Positions 52,136 to 64,000 of a DNA stretch of 64,000 nucleotides are shown one piece after another. The notes below the pieces were generated by a model. The model did no database searches. It was not told the DNA's origin and saw nothing but the letters and a program-made list of their open reading frames with translations. This stretch comes from Saxidomus purpurata (Eukaryota; Mollusca; Bivalvia; Venerida; Veneridae), in the NCBI GenBank assembly GCA_022818135.1, contig JAFMSR010000005.1:30727600-30791599 (forward strand), given 5' to 3'. Both the position numbers and the translations under genes were made by a program. Every line of letters begins with the position of its first letter. The first letter of the stretch is position 1.

Positions 52136-55100
52136 AGGGAATAAAACATCTATTATACAAAGAAGGTGATATTTGCAAGAACGAAACTATCCAAAACTTG
52201 TGGCTTCAGTAATTAGTAACCTGCGGTCATATTAAATCCTGTGCTTAAAACAATTGTTGTTCGGACACAATTTAGCGTATATATTAGATCTAACATTGAA
52301 ATTTTAGCTTCACTTAATTGTATGAATTTACAACATACATAATTATTATGATTATTATCTACACATTTTTCCGAAACAATGTAATTTCAGAAAGTGTCAA
52401 ACTGCTCAAAGTAGTTATGCCAGCATTAGTCACCAAATTTATCCTGTTTATTGAGGATAATACCATTTACGAATCCAAATGAGGCTAAAATATCCAATTT
52501 TCAGCTCGAGATATCAAAGCTGTAACAACTTGAGGTCTTGATTAATCCTCTTCCTCTGGCTGAAGACCTTTTAGATCTTCCATCAATGAATCAGTTAGAT
52601 TTCTGCCATAAATTTCCTGCCATTATGTTTTTGTTTTTCCCCACTTTCAGTGAGAAAATGGAACTGCTCTTGTGATTTCTGAAACAATTTTAGGTTTCTT
52701 TCAGTGATCTGGAAATAAATTACATCTTTTTCCAAACAAAGTTAGCGTTAATTGTTTCAGGATTTTTAAGTTTTAATACCAAGGATTTGTTTCTTTTACA
52801 GGGAGATTTTACAGGCATAGTTCCCACAGCATTTTCTTTAGCTTTAAGATCAACTTTAAACATCAGGCTTTTTAGCTGAACAAAATTATATTGTGACAAT
52901 TTTTTTCGCAATAAACGACCCAAGCTCATTTCTCTCTAATGAAAAAAAAACACCGTAAATACTGATTAGGACTTTGGTTAACAAGTCATCACACTTGTAC
53001 AAGTGAAAGCAGACAACTTTCTCTGCATCTTAAACAACACCATATTTAATTTAACTAAAAAAAACTATGTCATATGGTTTCCCTCCCAGAAATTCATCAA
53101 ATTTTCTCAGAAATTCAATTTCACTGATTGAAATGAACAATATGAAAAAAAGAGAAGAATTCTTTCCATAAACTTGCAACAAAATTGATTTAAAAAAATT
53201 CCGTTGACAGACTATTGGAGCTAGACAACTTGTGCCCACCTTCAGTCGTAAATAACAATCAAGTTTCTCCAGACTCTCGCTATATGACAAGCTAAATATG
53301 CCTAATGCAAGCAAGAGTTCCTGGACTTGCTTTGATAGAGACAAATTATCTATGTGTGTAGGACACGGAACCAAAGCCACTTGTTCATTATCTCTGACAG
53401 CCTCATTTCTTCTTATTCTTCGGGGACAAATCCTCCAATCATTGGCCAGATACAACGAAAATGAAATAAGAAAAAATCTCAATTACAAAAAAATCGCTTG
53501 CCCACTTTTGAATCGGCCCGCTAGATTAATCTTGAGAAGGGTTTTATCTTGCCGCTGAAGGGCAACACTGAAAAAACAAATGAACTATGCAAATTTACTA
53601 ATCCCAAAGCATACAATAAATCCAAAGCAGACTTTGTTTGATAAACTTCTAAAGTCCGCAGTAAATATCGAGAAAATGGAGAAAGTGGTGTTTGTCAGTT
53701 AAACCAGACGGCAGAAGAGAGAAAATACGTCTTTCGTGCCTTTCCTGAGACACATTATGTTACTTTTATGGCAGCCCAAAAGGGCTATTCAGTGTGAAAT
53801 ATATGCATAATATGGTCTGGCAATATCAGTTTATGTCTGTTAAGCAGAATGGTCAAAAGTGTTCCGACAACAAAATTTTCATAACGCTCCATTCACTGTA
53901 GAAAGAAGAAACTTGTCAAGAATTGCTCGGTTTCTATTATTACAGTTTGGTAGCATATGCAGTAAAAAAAGAACTTGAAAGAGGCTTTATAGTTTAAAAG
54001 AATTCCAGACTTATTTTTGGTGATGGGAATGAAATTCAGCATCACTAACATGACAGTCATTTAAGTTTTTTACTTAAAATAATGCCAAAAAATAGCATGA
54101 ATTTTTAAGAATATGACGTAACTATCTTGACTAAAAAATTTGATATGTGTTTGCAACAAGTTTTCTCAGCAGGTGAAATAATTTACATAATTATATTTCA
54201 GCAATGGCAATCCCTGTCATTTTAATGTGTCCAACAAAGTGATGTACAACATATAAAGGACTCACTTGTGACAGTTAAGATCATCTACACTGAGCAAAAA
54301 GGTCCATGACATACAAGTAAAGCTAGGTTCAAATTATACGTAAGATGTTAGAAACACAACAGCAGGGCTTGGCAAATATGTCAGTGCAGCCAAAATATCT
54401 TCACTGTTCTTTGGTACGAATAGTTAGTAAGCATGAGAATCATGACAAAGAAAGGTACAAAAAACAAATGCGTATCTCGTCTGCCAGTCCAGTTTTGCTC
54501 AGAGAGTAAGTCATCAATTTCATACGGTTTTGTTTCTATGTAAGGAAATTATTCGCCACTTTATCTGTGTTTCGTGACAGTATTTAAGGCCAAGGGACAC
54601 TGTCAGTTCAAATAAGGCCAGGAAATCTTTTGTATGAGGTCAGCGCCGTGATAACTAAATTTTCTCTCTCTCTATCTCAATGATACAGAAACACGGCTTG
54701 CGCCCCAGTGGAAATACAGCTTCTATTGTCCAATAAATCACACAATGTCAAGCACATTGCTACAAAATTTGCCCATCTTTGCTTAAATGCAATCAATTCA
54801 AGCAAGGGTCAAAACATGTTTTCTTTCCTTTGACAGGAAAGCAGCTTCATAAAAAGCAAGAAATCAAATGAAAAAACTTGTATTGATTTTCTGAAATGGT
54901 ATCCAGTTCTCGACAAACAGGCAAAGAAGAGCCAGCTTGCAGGAGCACGAATTGCATTTAGACATGAAATTTTTCGACTGAATGTTCTTGTTAATTACAC
55001 TTCAAAGTTTCCTATGGCTTGCAGTGCAAAGTTCTGAAATGTGCCAGGTCTTCTGGCTACTGCCTTGAGGAGAAATGATCGATGTTGTTTATATAATTAT

Positions 55101-56560
55101 AGTACATGGCTCTAATGTCTAAAAATGGGATGGACATTTTTATATTCTTTTTAAGAACAACAAGGCTAAGTCAGTCCTAAGTCATTCCTCTAAGCAATGG
55201 CTGAATTTCAAGTAGTCAACAAGGCAACTTATGACATTGTCACCAAGTACTTTACAGAGGATTTCTGGTTCTAATACTCTTGTTCTAAATCATCTTCTGG
55301 CACTGTGTTTTTCATAGCTTCAAAATTAAAATGTGTTTTTTTTTCTAGAAACACAAGTCCCCTTTAACAGAACATCTTCAAATAGCAGGGGAGAACATGG
55401 TCAGATAACCTCCATGACATTCTGACAGAAAGCTCAAAATCTGGTTCCCTTGGCAACAAAGTTACAAACAGACTGACTGAATCTTATGCAACTCCAACCC
55501 ACATGAGCCAGAAACAAGACATTATTATTTAAAAAACATTCAGAAATAGAGTTTGCATGGAAACCACACAAAAATACACACACAGAAGGAAGCTTGCAGC
55601 ATTTTTTCATAAGAGACATGGGGAATATGACACATCTCTTATACCCCCCAGCACCTGCTTTAAGACAGCTCTTGAAATTCCGACATCTAGAAAGGACAAT
55701 TTGAATTTAAAGCAACCATATTAAGACAAAATGTTTTATACGCAGCTATGAATATAATGTGATTTTAAAACAATAATGGACTTCCATTATCAGAACTGAG
55801 AGTTGGCAGAATCAGAAATTCATCAGCGAAAGAAGACCTCAGACATGAAAGTTTTCTTTTACGAAGTTGACAGTAAAATCAATGAGAATTTTACGAACTT
55901 GTGAATTGAAGCTTCTAGATAATCCATCAATTTACATTTGATCTTACAAGATAGTGAATTAATTTGCTAGCACTGAAAATACAATGTCTTAGAAATTTTA
56001 GAGGGTTTGAAGAAGAAGCCGGACAAAATAGGGAGCTATATCAGAACTATAAGTGTGTGTCTGTGTCTACATCTTGTTCCCAATGACCCCCATTAAAGAT
56101 GGGTCCATCTTGTCAGATTTTATTCGGAGATCTAAAACAGACTTTCTTATGTAGGTTGATAACAGACAAGACTTATTCTGTTAGTCTTGCAAAGTTTTTT
56201 GTAGCATGGGGAGACTTGTTGCTATCTGCATATCATATACATGTATACACAAAAGTAATTATTTGAAATCTCAAGTATGCTCTAAGAAATTAGTGGTATC
56301 TTGAATTCTAAGTTTTTATTAATTTTGGGAAACTCCTACTAATAGATTATAATTGATATAAGAAAGTCATGCAGTATTATTTATTGCTGGAAATTTACTT
56401 CCCTTTACAACAAGTTTGCCATGATTTGCAATTATAGTTATTTTTGCTTGCACAGTCCCAAAATGATTACAAATTTTTTGCCTATAAAATTTAAGTAATG
56501 TAAATAAGAAAAGATCTACATAAATAATTTGATTATAGCATTTGGTTGCAAAAGTCTTAA
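52136..56560. other. Repeat-poor non-coding stretch upstream of the cbEGF exon
   Basis: The least repetitive part of the window. Open frames at 52720-52929 and 53051-53482 (143 codons, minus) have no recognised domain and no convincing splice pair. It may be a 5' intron of the pikachurin gene. Confidence 0.4.
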
Positions 56561-56562
56561 AA

Positions 56563-58268
56563 ACAAGAGCTGTCAGTAACACAGCGTGCTCGACTTTTTT
56601 AGTGCTTGCCAATAAAACAAATTAAACTTTGACAGTTAAGGGCACACAAGACTTTAACCAGGAATTTCTAAGTACAAATCAAGAAAATTTTTCACAGAGT
56701 TATCTTCTTTTGCTTACAGATAGGTCTTACAATGGTACATAAGTACTCCAACTTTCAAAGTAATATCTCAAATGGTTAAGTTAACAAGTGGACAAGAATG
56801 AAAATTTTAACTGAGTTTCTAAGTCAAAAAGGGCCATAATTCAAATAAAATCCTTGACAGAATTACCTTCTCCTGCCTATGTTTGGGAATCATGATGGTA
56901 AACAAGTATTCCAACTTTCAAATTAATATCTCAAACAGTTCAGTCAAAAAGTGGACTGGTACGAAAAACTTAACCAAGATTCTAAGTCAATAAAAGGCCT
57001 TAATTTTTAAAACAAATCCCTGACAGAGTTACCTTCTCTTGCGTACAGATGGGGGTAATGATGTGAAATAGCATTAAAAGTTTCAAAGCAATATCTCAAA
57101 GGGTTAAGGCAACAAGAGCTGTCTGTAGGACAGCGCGCTCGACTTTTTTAGTGCTTGCCGATAAAACAAAACTTTGACAGTTAAGGGCACACAATACTTT
57201 AACTAGGAATTTCTAAGTACAAATCAAGAAACATTTTCACAGAGTTATCTTCTCTTGCTTACAGATAGGTCTCATGATGGTACATATAAGTACTCCAACT
57301 TTCAAAGTAATATCTCAAATGGTTAAGTCAACAAGTGGACAAGAATGAAAATTTTAACTGAGTTTCTAAGTCAAAAAGGGCCATAATTCATATAAAATCC
57401 TTGACAGAATTACCTTCTCCTGCCCATGTTTTGGGATCATGATGGTAAACAAGTATTCCAACTTTCAAAGTAATATCTCAAACAGTTTAGTCAAAAAGTG
57501 GACTGGTACGAAAAACTTAACCAAGATTCTAAGTCGATAAAGGGCCTTAATTTTTAAAACAAATCCCTCACAGAGTTACCTTCTCTTGCCTACAGATGGG
57601 GGTAATGATGTAAACAAGCATTCAAAGTTTCAAAGCAATATCTCAAAGGGTTAAGGCAATAAGTGGATTTTACCCATATTCAATGTATTTTCTAAGTAAA
57701 AAAGGGGCATAATTCTGTTCAAAACCTTGACAGAGTTATGTACTCTTGTCTGTTGATGTAGGTCATGATGGTAAACAAGTATGGTTAGTTTCAAAGCAAT
57801 ACCTCCAATGGTTTTGAAATAACGTGAGGTGGTATGAAAACCTTAACCAAGCTCAATACACTTTCTAAGTCAAAAAAGGGCCATAATTCTGTCAAAAACC
57901 TTGACAGAGTAATGTACTCTTGTCTGTAGATGGAGGTTCTGATGGTAAACAAGTATGGTAAGTTTCAAAGCCATACCTCTAATACTTTTGAAATAAAAGG
58001 AGGTGGTACGAAAAACTTAACCAAACTCAATACACTTTCTAAGTCAAAAAAGGGCCATAATTCTGTCAAAAACCTTGACAGAGTTATGTACTCTTGTCTG
58101 TAGATGGAGGTTATGATGGTAAACAAGTATGGTAAGTTTCAAAGCCATACCTCTAATACTTTTGAAATAAAGTGGGGTGGTATGAAAAACTTAACCAAGG
58201 TGTGACACCAACGCTGATGCCGGGGCGAGTAGGATAGCTCCCCTTTTCATAGAAAAGTCGAGCTAATA
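56563..58268 (+). mobile_element. Pearl/HINE-like element, 'GCTCGACTTTT' family, with duplicated head
   Basis: Heads at 56563 ('acaagagctgtcagtaacac', 'gtgctcgacttttttagtg') and 57112 ('acaagagctgtctgtaggac') are 549 bp apart and lead near-identical stretches. Modules with 'aaaagggccataattctgtc', 'gaccttgacagagttatgta'-like text and 'gatggtaaacaagtatgg' follow to a single tail at 58,195-58,268 ending 'agaaaagtcgagctaata', the inverted complement of the head. Confidence 0.7.
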
Positions 58269-60990
58269 ACTGGCAACAAATAAATGTTTACATGTCACAT
58301 TACAAATGGTGTTATCTTATGTAAGGGGCACAACTCTTGTCATTTCTATTCTCTACATTCTTTGCTATACTATAGCATAACATTTTGCTTGGATGGCAGA
58401 ATTGCAATGACTACACATAACATTTAAATCAAAAATTTGCAACAATAGATATAGAAACTGCAAAAACATTTTTTGGGTCGATTGTTAAAATCGAACCAAA
58501 GTTAACAGAGTATATCGGCCCCTTACGGCCGAACGCACAACATACAAACAAGTAGTTCCATATAAACAGTTGTTAGGCATTATAGCGATTTCTGTTTTCA
58601 AAATTATATAGTAATAAATCTAAATAATTTAAAAACATTTCAGAATAGAATAATATTATTTCGTTGTTATTCTTTAAATGTGTAATTAATCGTAAATACT
58701 ATTAATGCGCGAACAAACGACTTGGACATACAAATTTATAACAACTCGTTTTTTACCTATAGGTCTATAGTCGGCGGACATAGAGCAGTTGGTAGAGATG
58801 CTGGAAATTTAAATGCGCTGACATACTGCGGCGGATGCGAGTTCGAAACCCATCTAACACAGTTTTTTTTTACATTTTTTTTTCTGTTTTACTTATAATT
58901 TTAAGACTTTTAACCATTTTCAATGTTTTACAGCAAATAATCATAGAAAACTTCATTCAGGTCAAACTTATAAGGATAATGTTAATAAGACATACTGTAT
59001 ACATATTATGCGATAACAGTAAAGTTTCAGTCAGTAGTCGTGCCAGGTTTTGCTTGTACAACCAGAATTGGTTTCCTTGGGTTATTTTCGGGTCATGCCT
59101 CAACATCAACCATCACCAATTTCTATAATATTTACATGTCAGTTTTGTTTGTGGGCCCGCTGTGATACTTTGTATCACTGTTTTTCTTGTTCAGTTATTA
59201 ATTTACTCTGTGTCTTCTTTGATCTTGCTCATTGTTCAGTTTTTGCCTACAATTTAGGATAGGAATTTATTTTGTATTATTGACACAATACACTCAACCC
59301 CATGGGCAAATCCCATAACTTTTGAATGACATTAAAAGTTGTGCAAACTTTGAATTTTCAGTTCAGGTTTGTAAAATTCCACTTCTCAGTTACCATTCAC
59401 AGCTATGATACTTTATAGGGTAGTTGAACATACATGTAGTCACTGAATGCAAAAGGTAAGCACATGGGTTCCTATCAAAAGTAAAGTTTACACATATGGT
59501 TAAAGGTCAAACTCTGTGGACATTTGTGTCTCCAGTTTGTTGATAACTTTACTCATGCATGGGTTGCCCTGATATTTACTAATGTATGTGTACAGTCTGT
59601 GTTGTTCAAAGACAATCGACCCTCCAGCACTTTCAGTCCTTTGATTTATTTAAATAGTACTCAAAATGTTTGTCTTTGTTTTGAAGAATGTTTTAATTAT
59701 TCTAGAAAAACTACTTGATTGATATATGAAGGCAATGGAGCTCAAATTTGAATGTACATGACATTGTATGTGCACTCTATCATGGTTGTTAAAAAAAGGC
59801 AAATTTTTTTTTTTTTCTTGTATTATATTTGTAAGATGAATAGAGGGATGGCCTTGACCCTTTATTTGTCATGTCATGAGGAAATAAATGGTGTTACCCA
59901 TGTCATCTGACTGGGGCACGAAAAGGAAAAAAAAACAATAAAAAAAAACATTTAAAGTGAAAATACCCTTGATAGAAAATCTTTTATGACTGGCCCTGAG
60001 TCATAAAATGATTTTCTATCAATTTTGTATGTTACAATTATGTTTGTATCTACCAATGAAAGAAATGGTTGAGTATAACTGATTTTCTTTTAATTTTCTA
60101 AACATCTTTCATGTTAAGACTTTTCTTGACCATAATTTTTATTGTCATTTTGAACAGTATTATAACTAATTGCCATAAAACCTGTGAAATTTTTTATGAT
60201 TTAACATTTGTGGGACCTATACTTTTATAGCAGTAAAAGTATGTTAACTTAGCTTAAAGTTTGATTGCATGATGATTTTTTCTTACATATATACAAAACG
60301 TTGTCTTTCAAATCTGCAAAATGGCTGAATCTATAAATCTGAAAAAATTGCGGATTCGTTCTCTCGAACGAGCTGAATCAAGCAGTTTAATACAGATAAA
60401 GTCATTTTGCAGCTCATGGTTTGCAAGTTCACACCTATTGATTTTAGCTAACCTTCTTTAAAACTTGTTTCACAACTTTAATGATCCCTATAGAAAAGTC
60501 AGAACTGGTATCCCTTAGGGAGGTATGGAATTGACACACCCTTGTCAAGTCAAAACAAGTATCGGCATCTTCACAGAGTATCCAATATTTTGTATACAAA
60601 ATCTCACATAAGACTCACAAATGGCATGCAGTGCAAAAATGTGGTTAAGAACCCTTCATTAATTAAACGCTACAGACAGTGGTATTGCACTGTTTCTTTG
60701 ACTCTGAACTCATCAATTGATTACATCTACTGCTATATAGGGAAATTATTTGCTTTGTCTGGTTTGGTATCATACAAAGAATAGTAAAAACATGTTTGTA
60801 GGAAGAAAAGAATACCGAGTACAGGTTTCAGAGTGCACAAATCCTGAGCCTCGCTATATGAAAATGGACATTTATCTTAACCTTTGTGACCAGTAGGAAT
60901 ACAGATCAGCCGGCATGTCTTTGTGCATTCTGAATACAAAGTGTGGAGCCAACAAAATTAAATATGGCATTATCTGCTAACCTGCTGAAG
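58269..60990. other. Non-coding AT-rich stretch
   Basis: Holds the tRNA-like unit at 58,768-58,870 and otherwise no supported exon. Open frames at 58835-59262 and 59524-59718 lack evidence. Confidence 0.4.
58768..58870 (+). pseudogene. tRNA-like pol III unit (tRNA pseudogene or SINE head)
   Basis: A box-A-like 'tagagcagttggtagag' (about 58,781) and a box-B-like 'gcgagttcgaaaccc' (about 58,838) are followed by a run of nine T from about 58,863, a pol III stop signal. The T-arm stem pairs poorly and no sound acceptor stem forms, so a working tRNA is unlikely. Confidence 0.5.
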
Positions 60991-60994
60991 GAGA

Positions 60995-61170
60995 GTAATT
61001 CTGCTTTTGCGACCTGTGCAGATCATGATCAGCATTTATATTAGTGCAGCCTGAATATGATCTGCACTGTTAACTATTCAGTCTATAAATTTTCAGTGCA
61101 CACCCCTTTAAGCAATGAATGGTATGGTCCAAACTGAAGCATGAATAAGTTCATTTTAGAACTTTAGGGG
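60995..61170 (+). repeat. GATC-palindrome repeat
   Basis: 'gtgcagatcatgatcagc' and 'aatatgatctgcactgtt' form inverted halves, followed by 'tattcagtctataaattttc' and 'cacccctttaagcaatga', the usual flank of this family. Confidence 0.65.
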
Positions 61171-64000
61171 GTACTGCTTATTGACCATGTATCAGTGCAT
61201 GGGATAAAGTATACAAAAAGCAAAAGCAGCTTGTTTTAGGTTACATTGAGCTCTTTACATTGTTCCATTACATTAGTTTTACTGTAATCAGACCACCGAC
61301 TCAAGAACATTGACAACAGTTACTAATGGTACTCAGTGTTGGTCCCAAAATGATCATAATCTCTATCAGCTGTCTTTATGCATTCAAGTGATCAAACATC
61401 TTGTATTTCTGTCCATTATTGATACGTTTTCATTATCCATTAATGATCTTTCATTTTGAAATGGAGAGGAAAGCTACAACGCACAAAGTCTCAAAGAACA
61501 TTACTTCCAGTTAGCTGATCAAGTGACGACGAGCAAAATTAATGTTCGCAGAGTGCCGCTGTTTTAATACAAGAATTGTGTTTTTAATTAAACATTTATG
61601 GAGCCGGGACAATAAAAGCGTTGTTCAGTCTTTCCAGAACATTGCTTCGGTAAGTTTCCAATGATCGCAATAATAAAACCGAATATAAATCATATAAATT
61701 TCAATTTACTTGACTACAGATGAAACACAGAGCTTGGTAACTGGGAACAATACCATCACGTTTTCAAGGCTAACTGATATTTACGAGAGAAGCCTAGACA
61801 ATACTGGTTGTCATTTTTTCTATCAGTTATGCAAATACTCAGCTTGTGGGCGGAGCCTTGTGACACTAAAGTTATTATACAGTAACGTTTTTACAAATTC
61901 ATTTTTATGTGTATTATATACTACTAAAAAACAGCTTACAAAATGACTGCAAAAACTGTCTTTATTGATGATATACAAATGTATCACTCCTGCTTTGTAC
62001 AATAGAAGCAAGCTTAGAACATGATGATTTAGGATTTAAGATTAAGAGATCTGTAATTTCTGTTTCCAGGCATGCCATTTTTTACTGTCTAAGAAGTTGT
62101 AATCAGAGCATGTTTGAATCCAATCCGCTAGTATGACTGCAACTTTCACAATTCTTTCTGCACAAGTCCTTGTTGGATCTCAAGGAAGCAGTTACTGAGA
62201 GAGGCTTATATAACTAGAAGAACTTAACTCTACAATCAATATGAAATAAATCTGTTCAAACTAAAACTACCTTCGTGATGACGTGATAACTGCTTTTCTA
62301 ACACTGTGACAAGTAGAAGCAATGGGGCTGAATGTCTAGAATGAGGACATAAAATGCACTGGACAAAATTACATTAACCCAGCTGGAAATGTATTATATT
62401 AATCAACAGTTTTCATGCAAACTGTTGAATCTCATGGAACTTTTAATTAACATTTGCAGAATAATCTCCCAAACTGGATCAAATGAAGGAATTAGATTAT
62501 TCTGGTTACTTGGTTTGTTGAATTAAAGGTCCACTTGGATCAACACTGAACAATGCCCGCCTGTAATTGCCTGTCAAATAAATAACCTGGCAGCTGAGCA
62601 TGTCAAATGTGACAGCTAACTGAAACCACTGTACCCTATGAATTGGACACAGCAACTCCCCAGAAGCCCTAACACACATAATGGTAACTTAGTTTATTTA
62701 GTGTATGCTGATTCAATTAGTTAAATTGCAAAAAATGTTATCTCGACCTACATAGATTGCTCTGGAGACACCATACAATCATATGATCAAACTAATTGCT
62801 TCGGATAAAAAAAAAAAAATGTGTGTTTCTAGTCTCTTTGCCAAAGATCTTAAGTTTGGTCTGCAGGTTTTTAAATTATTTTTTTTTCCACTTTGCCACT
62901 CTTGAAAATTGGTCTTTCTGGTAATTTTCTCATAAAAATAAAACAGAGCTTGGCAGTAAAAAGTTAAGTTTGATCAGAGAGTCGGGTCCCTTATAAGAGA
63001 AACAATTAGTAAATGTTTGTTGTTAGATGTCTTCCCATTGGACACACCTTGGAAAGGTACTATCATTTAGATAAATGTATTGCAAATGACATTTGAAACC
63101 ACTTAGCTAAAAACTGGTGACTGACCATATTGAAAATGTGGTCACTGATTCAAGCCTAGGTGACAACAGAACTTGATAACTTGTAAGCAGAAAGATTGTC
63201 ATCTACAACTGACAAACCATGTACAGGATGTTTGTTTGTTTTGAGTGGATATGGAATATATCTCATCAAGAAGTGTAACGGCTTGGATAATATAAGTCTA
63301 GGTGGGTAATAATTATATCCCCATATACCACTTCAAAAACCAAATAACATATAATACAGACTAAATATCCAAAATGCCAATGAATTCTACCACATCCGAA
63401 AAACATGGCTATTTTTCCTGTAGTTTATTTCTCGTTATATTTTACTGGTCAGTCAAATATTAATAGCAATTTACATTGGGTTGTATTGACAAATTACATA
63501 CTGCAAGGTTTTTCGAATGATCAACTCCTACATAAAACCCCTTATTAACTCAATGTACAAATTTGATAGTGTGGGCGCCACCATTATTGAGCTTTGTCTG
63601 ACCCGTACAGTATGGGTAGGGGCAGGTAACACCAGACTACATCACCCACACTGTGACTGATATGATATTGATATCATTACTCTATATTTCACTGATATAA
63701 CACAGTATTTCATTTGTTAACATGAAAATTACTAAAGAAGGCACAGGGCAAAACAATTCTATATGTAAAAGAAATTACTCTTTATGTCAAGGAAAATTGA
63801 AAATGATCAATTGTGTACCAAATTTTCTGTGGGGAAGACACCTAGAAACGGCCCCTGTTATAGAAAGAAAAAAAGGCCCTGAAACAGATGAACAAGAAAT
63901 CTGACTCTTGTCTGTACTTATTGAAGTAGCAAGAGTTATTGCCCTTTGATAATGATAAAAACTTGCTACATTTTTAAGAATTCTAAGAACAACTTATAGT
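61171..64000. other. Non-coding stretch to window end
   Basis: No exon supported. 'agagttattgccctttgata' near 63,930 is a fragment of a pearl-like module on the opposite strand, cut by the window end. Confidence 0.4.

Noticed and set aside
52720..52929. Lys-rich minus-strand frame upstream of the cbEGF exon, tested as an FN3 exon
   Set aside because: It lacks the FN3 Trp/Tyr pattern and ends in a stop without a donor.
53051..53482. 143-codon minus-strand open frame, the longest without recognised homology
   Set aside because: No domain, no credible splice pair, and an 86-codon frame overlaps on the other strand; composition looks like translated AT-rich non-coding DNA.

Overview
The window is eukaryotic DNA, most likely from a marine bivalve mollusc, possibly a venerid clam; the species is an inference. 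The base composition is AT-rich, and short exons with GT/AG splice sites are separated by kilobase introns. Most of the rest is dispersed repeats whose plan (short inverted ends, tandem core modules, then a short GGAC/GACC-type tract) matches the bivalve 'pearl' / Helentron-associated (HINE) elements. There are no prokaryotic operons, CRISPR arrays or phage genes, and most open frames here are chance frames or repeat-derived.

Main gene (minus strand, 49,879 down to 17,079): the 3' part of a pikachurin (EGFLAM) gene. I resolve 13 coding exons whose splice phases all agree, 2,675 nt or about 890 residues ending in a stop. The domain order is calcium-binding-type EGF, acidic Ser/Asp-rich linker plus EGF, LamG1, EGF, LamG2, EGF, LamG3. 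The last six domains are in the order of vertebrate pikachurin and carry its signature motifs. The start codon, signal peptide and any FN3 exons are not seen; they probably lie above 49.9 kb or beyond the window.

Second gene (plus strand, about 3,261 to 4,948): the last four exons of an unrecognised gene. They are phase-compatible (2-2-2-0), have good splice sites, and are followed by a stop and an AATAAA about 310 bp later. It converges on the pikachurin gene.

Regions: 1-3,260 AT-rich sequence with repeat fragments; 3,261-5,263 the plus-strand gene end; 5,264-17,078 intergenic or 3' UTR sequence full of repeats, including a mosaic of short palindromic motifs at 6,790-7,390 and a nested insertion at 7,936-9,740; 17,079-49,879 pikachurin exons and repeat-laden introns, with minisatellites of 57, 31, 62 and about 35 bp; 49,880-64,000 upstream or 5' intronic sequence with two large pearl-like arrays, a fairly repeat-poor stretch at 52.1-56.5 kb, and a tRNA-like pol III unit.

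The most noteworthy local events are a 45-bp tandem duplication that copied the splice acceptor of the LamG1 C-terminal exon, with an in-frame stop if the distal copy is used; a LamG1 exon tightly flanked by two different repeats; and several repeat families sharing one inverted-end/tandem-core design. I found no convincing new enzymatic or defence system.
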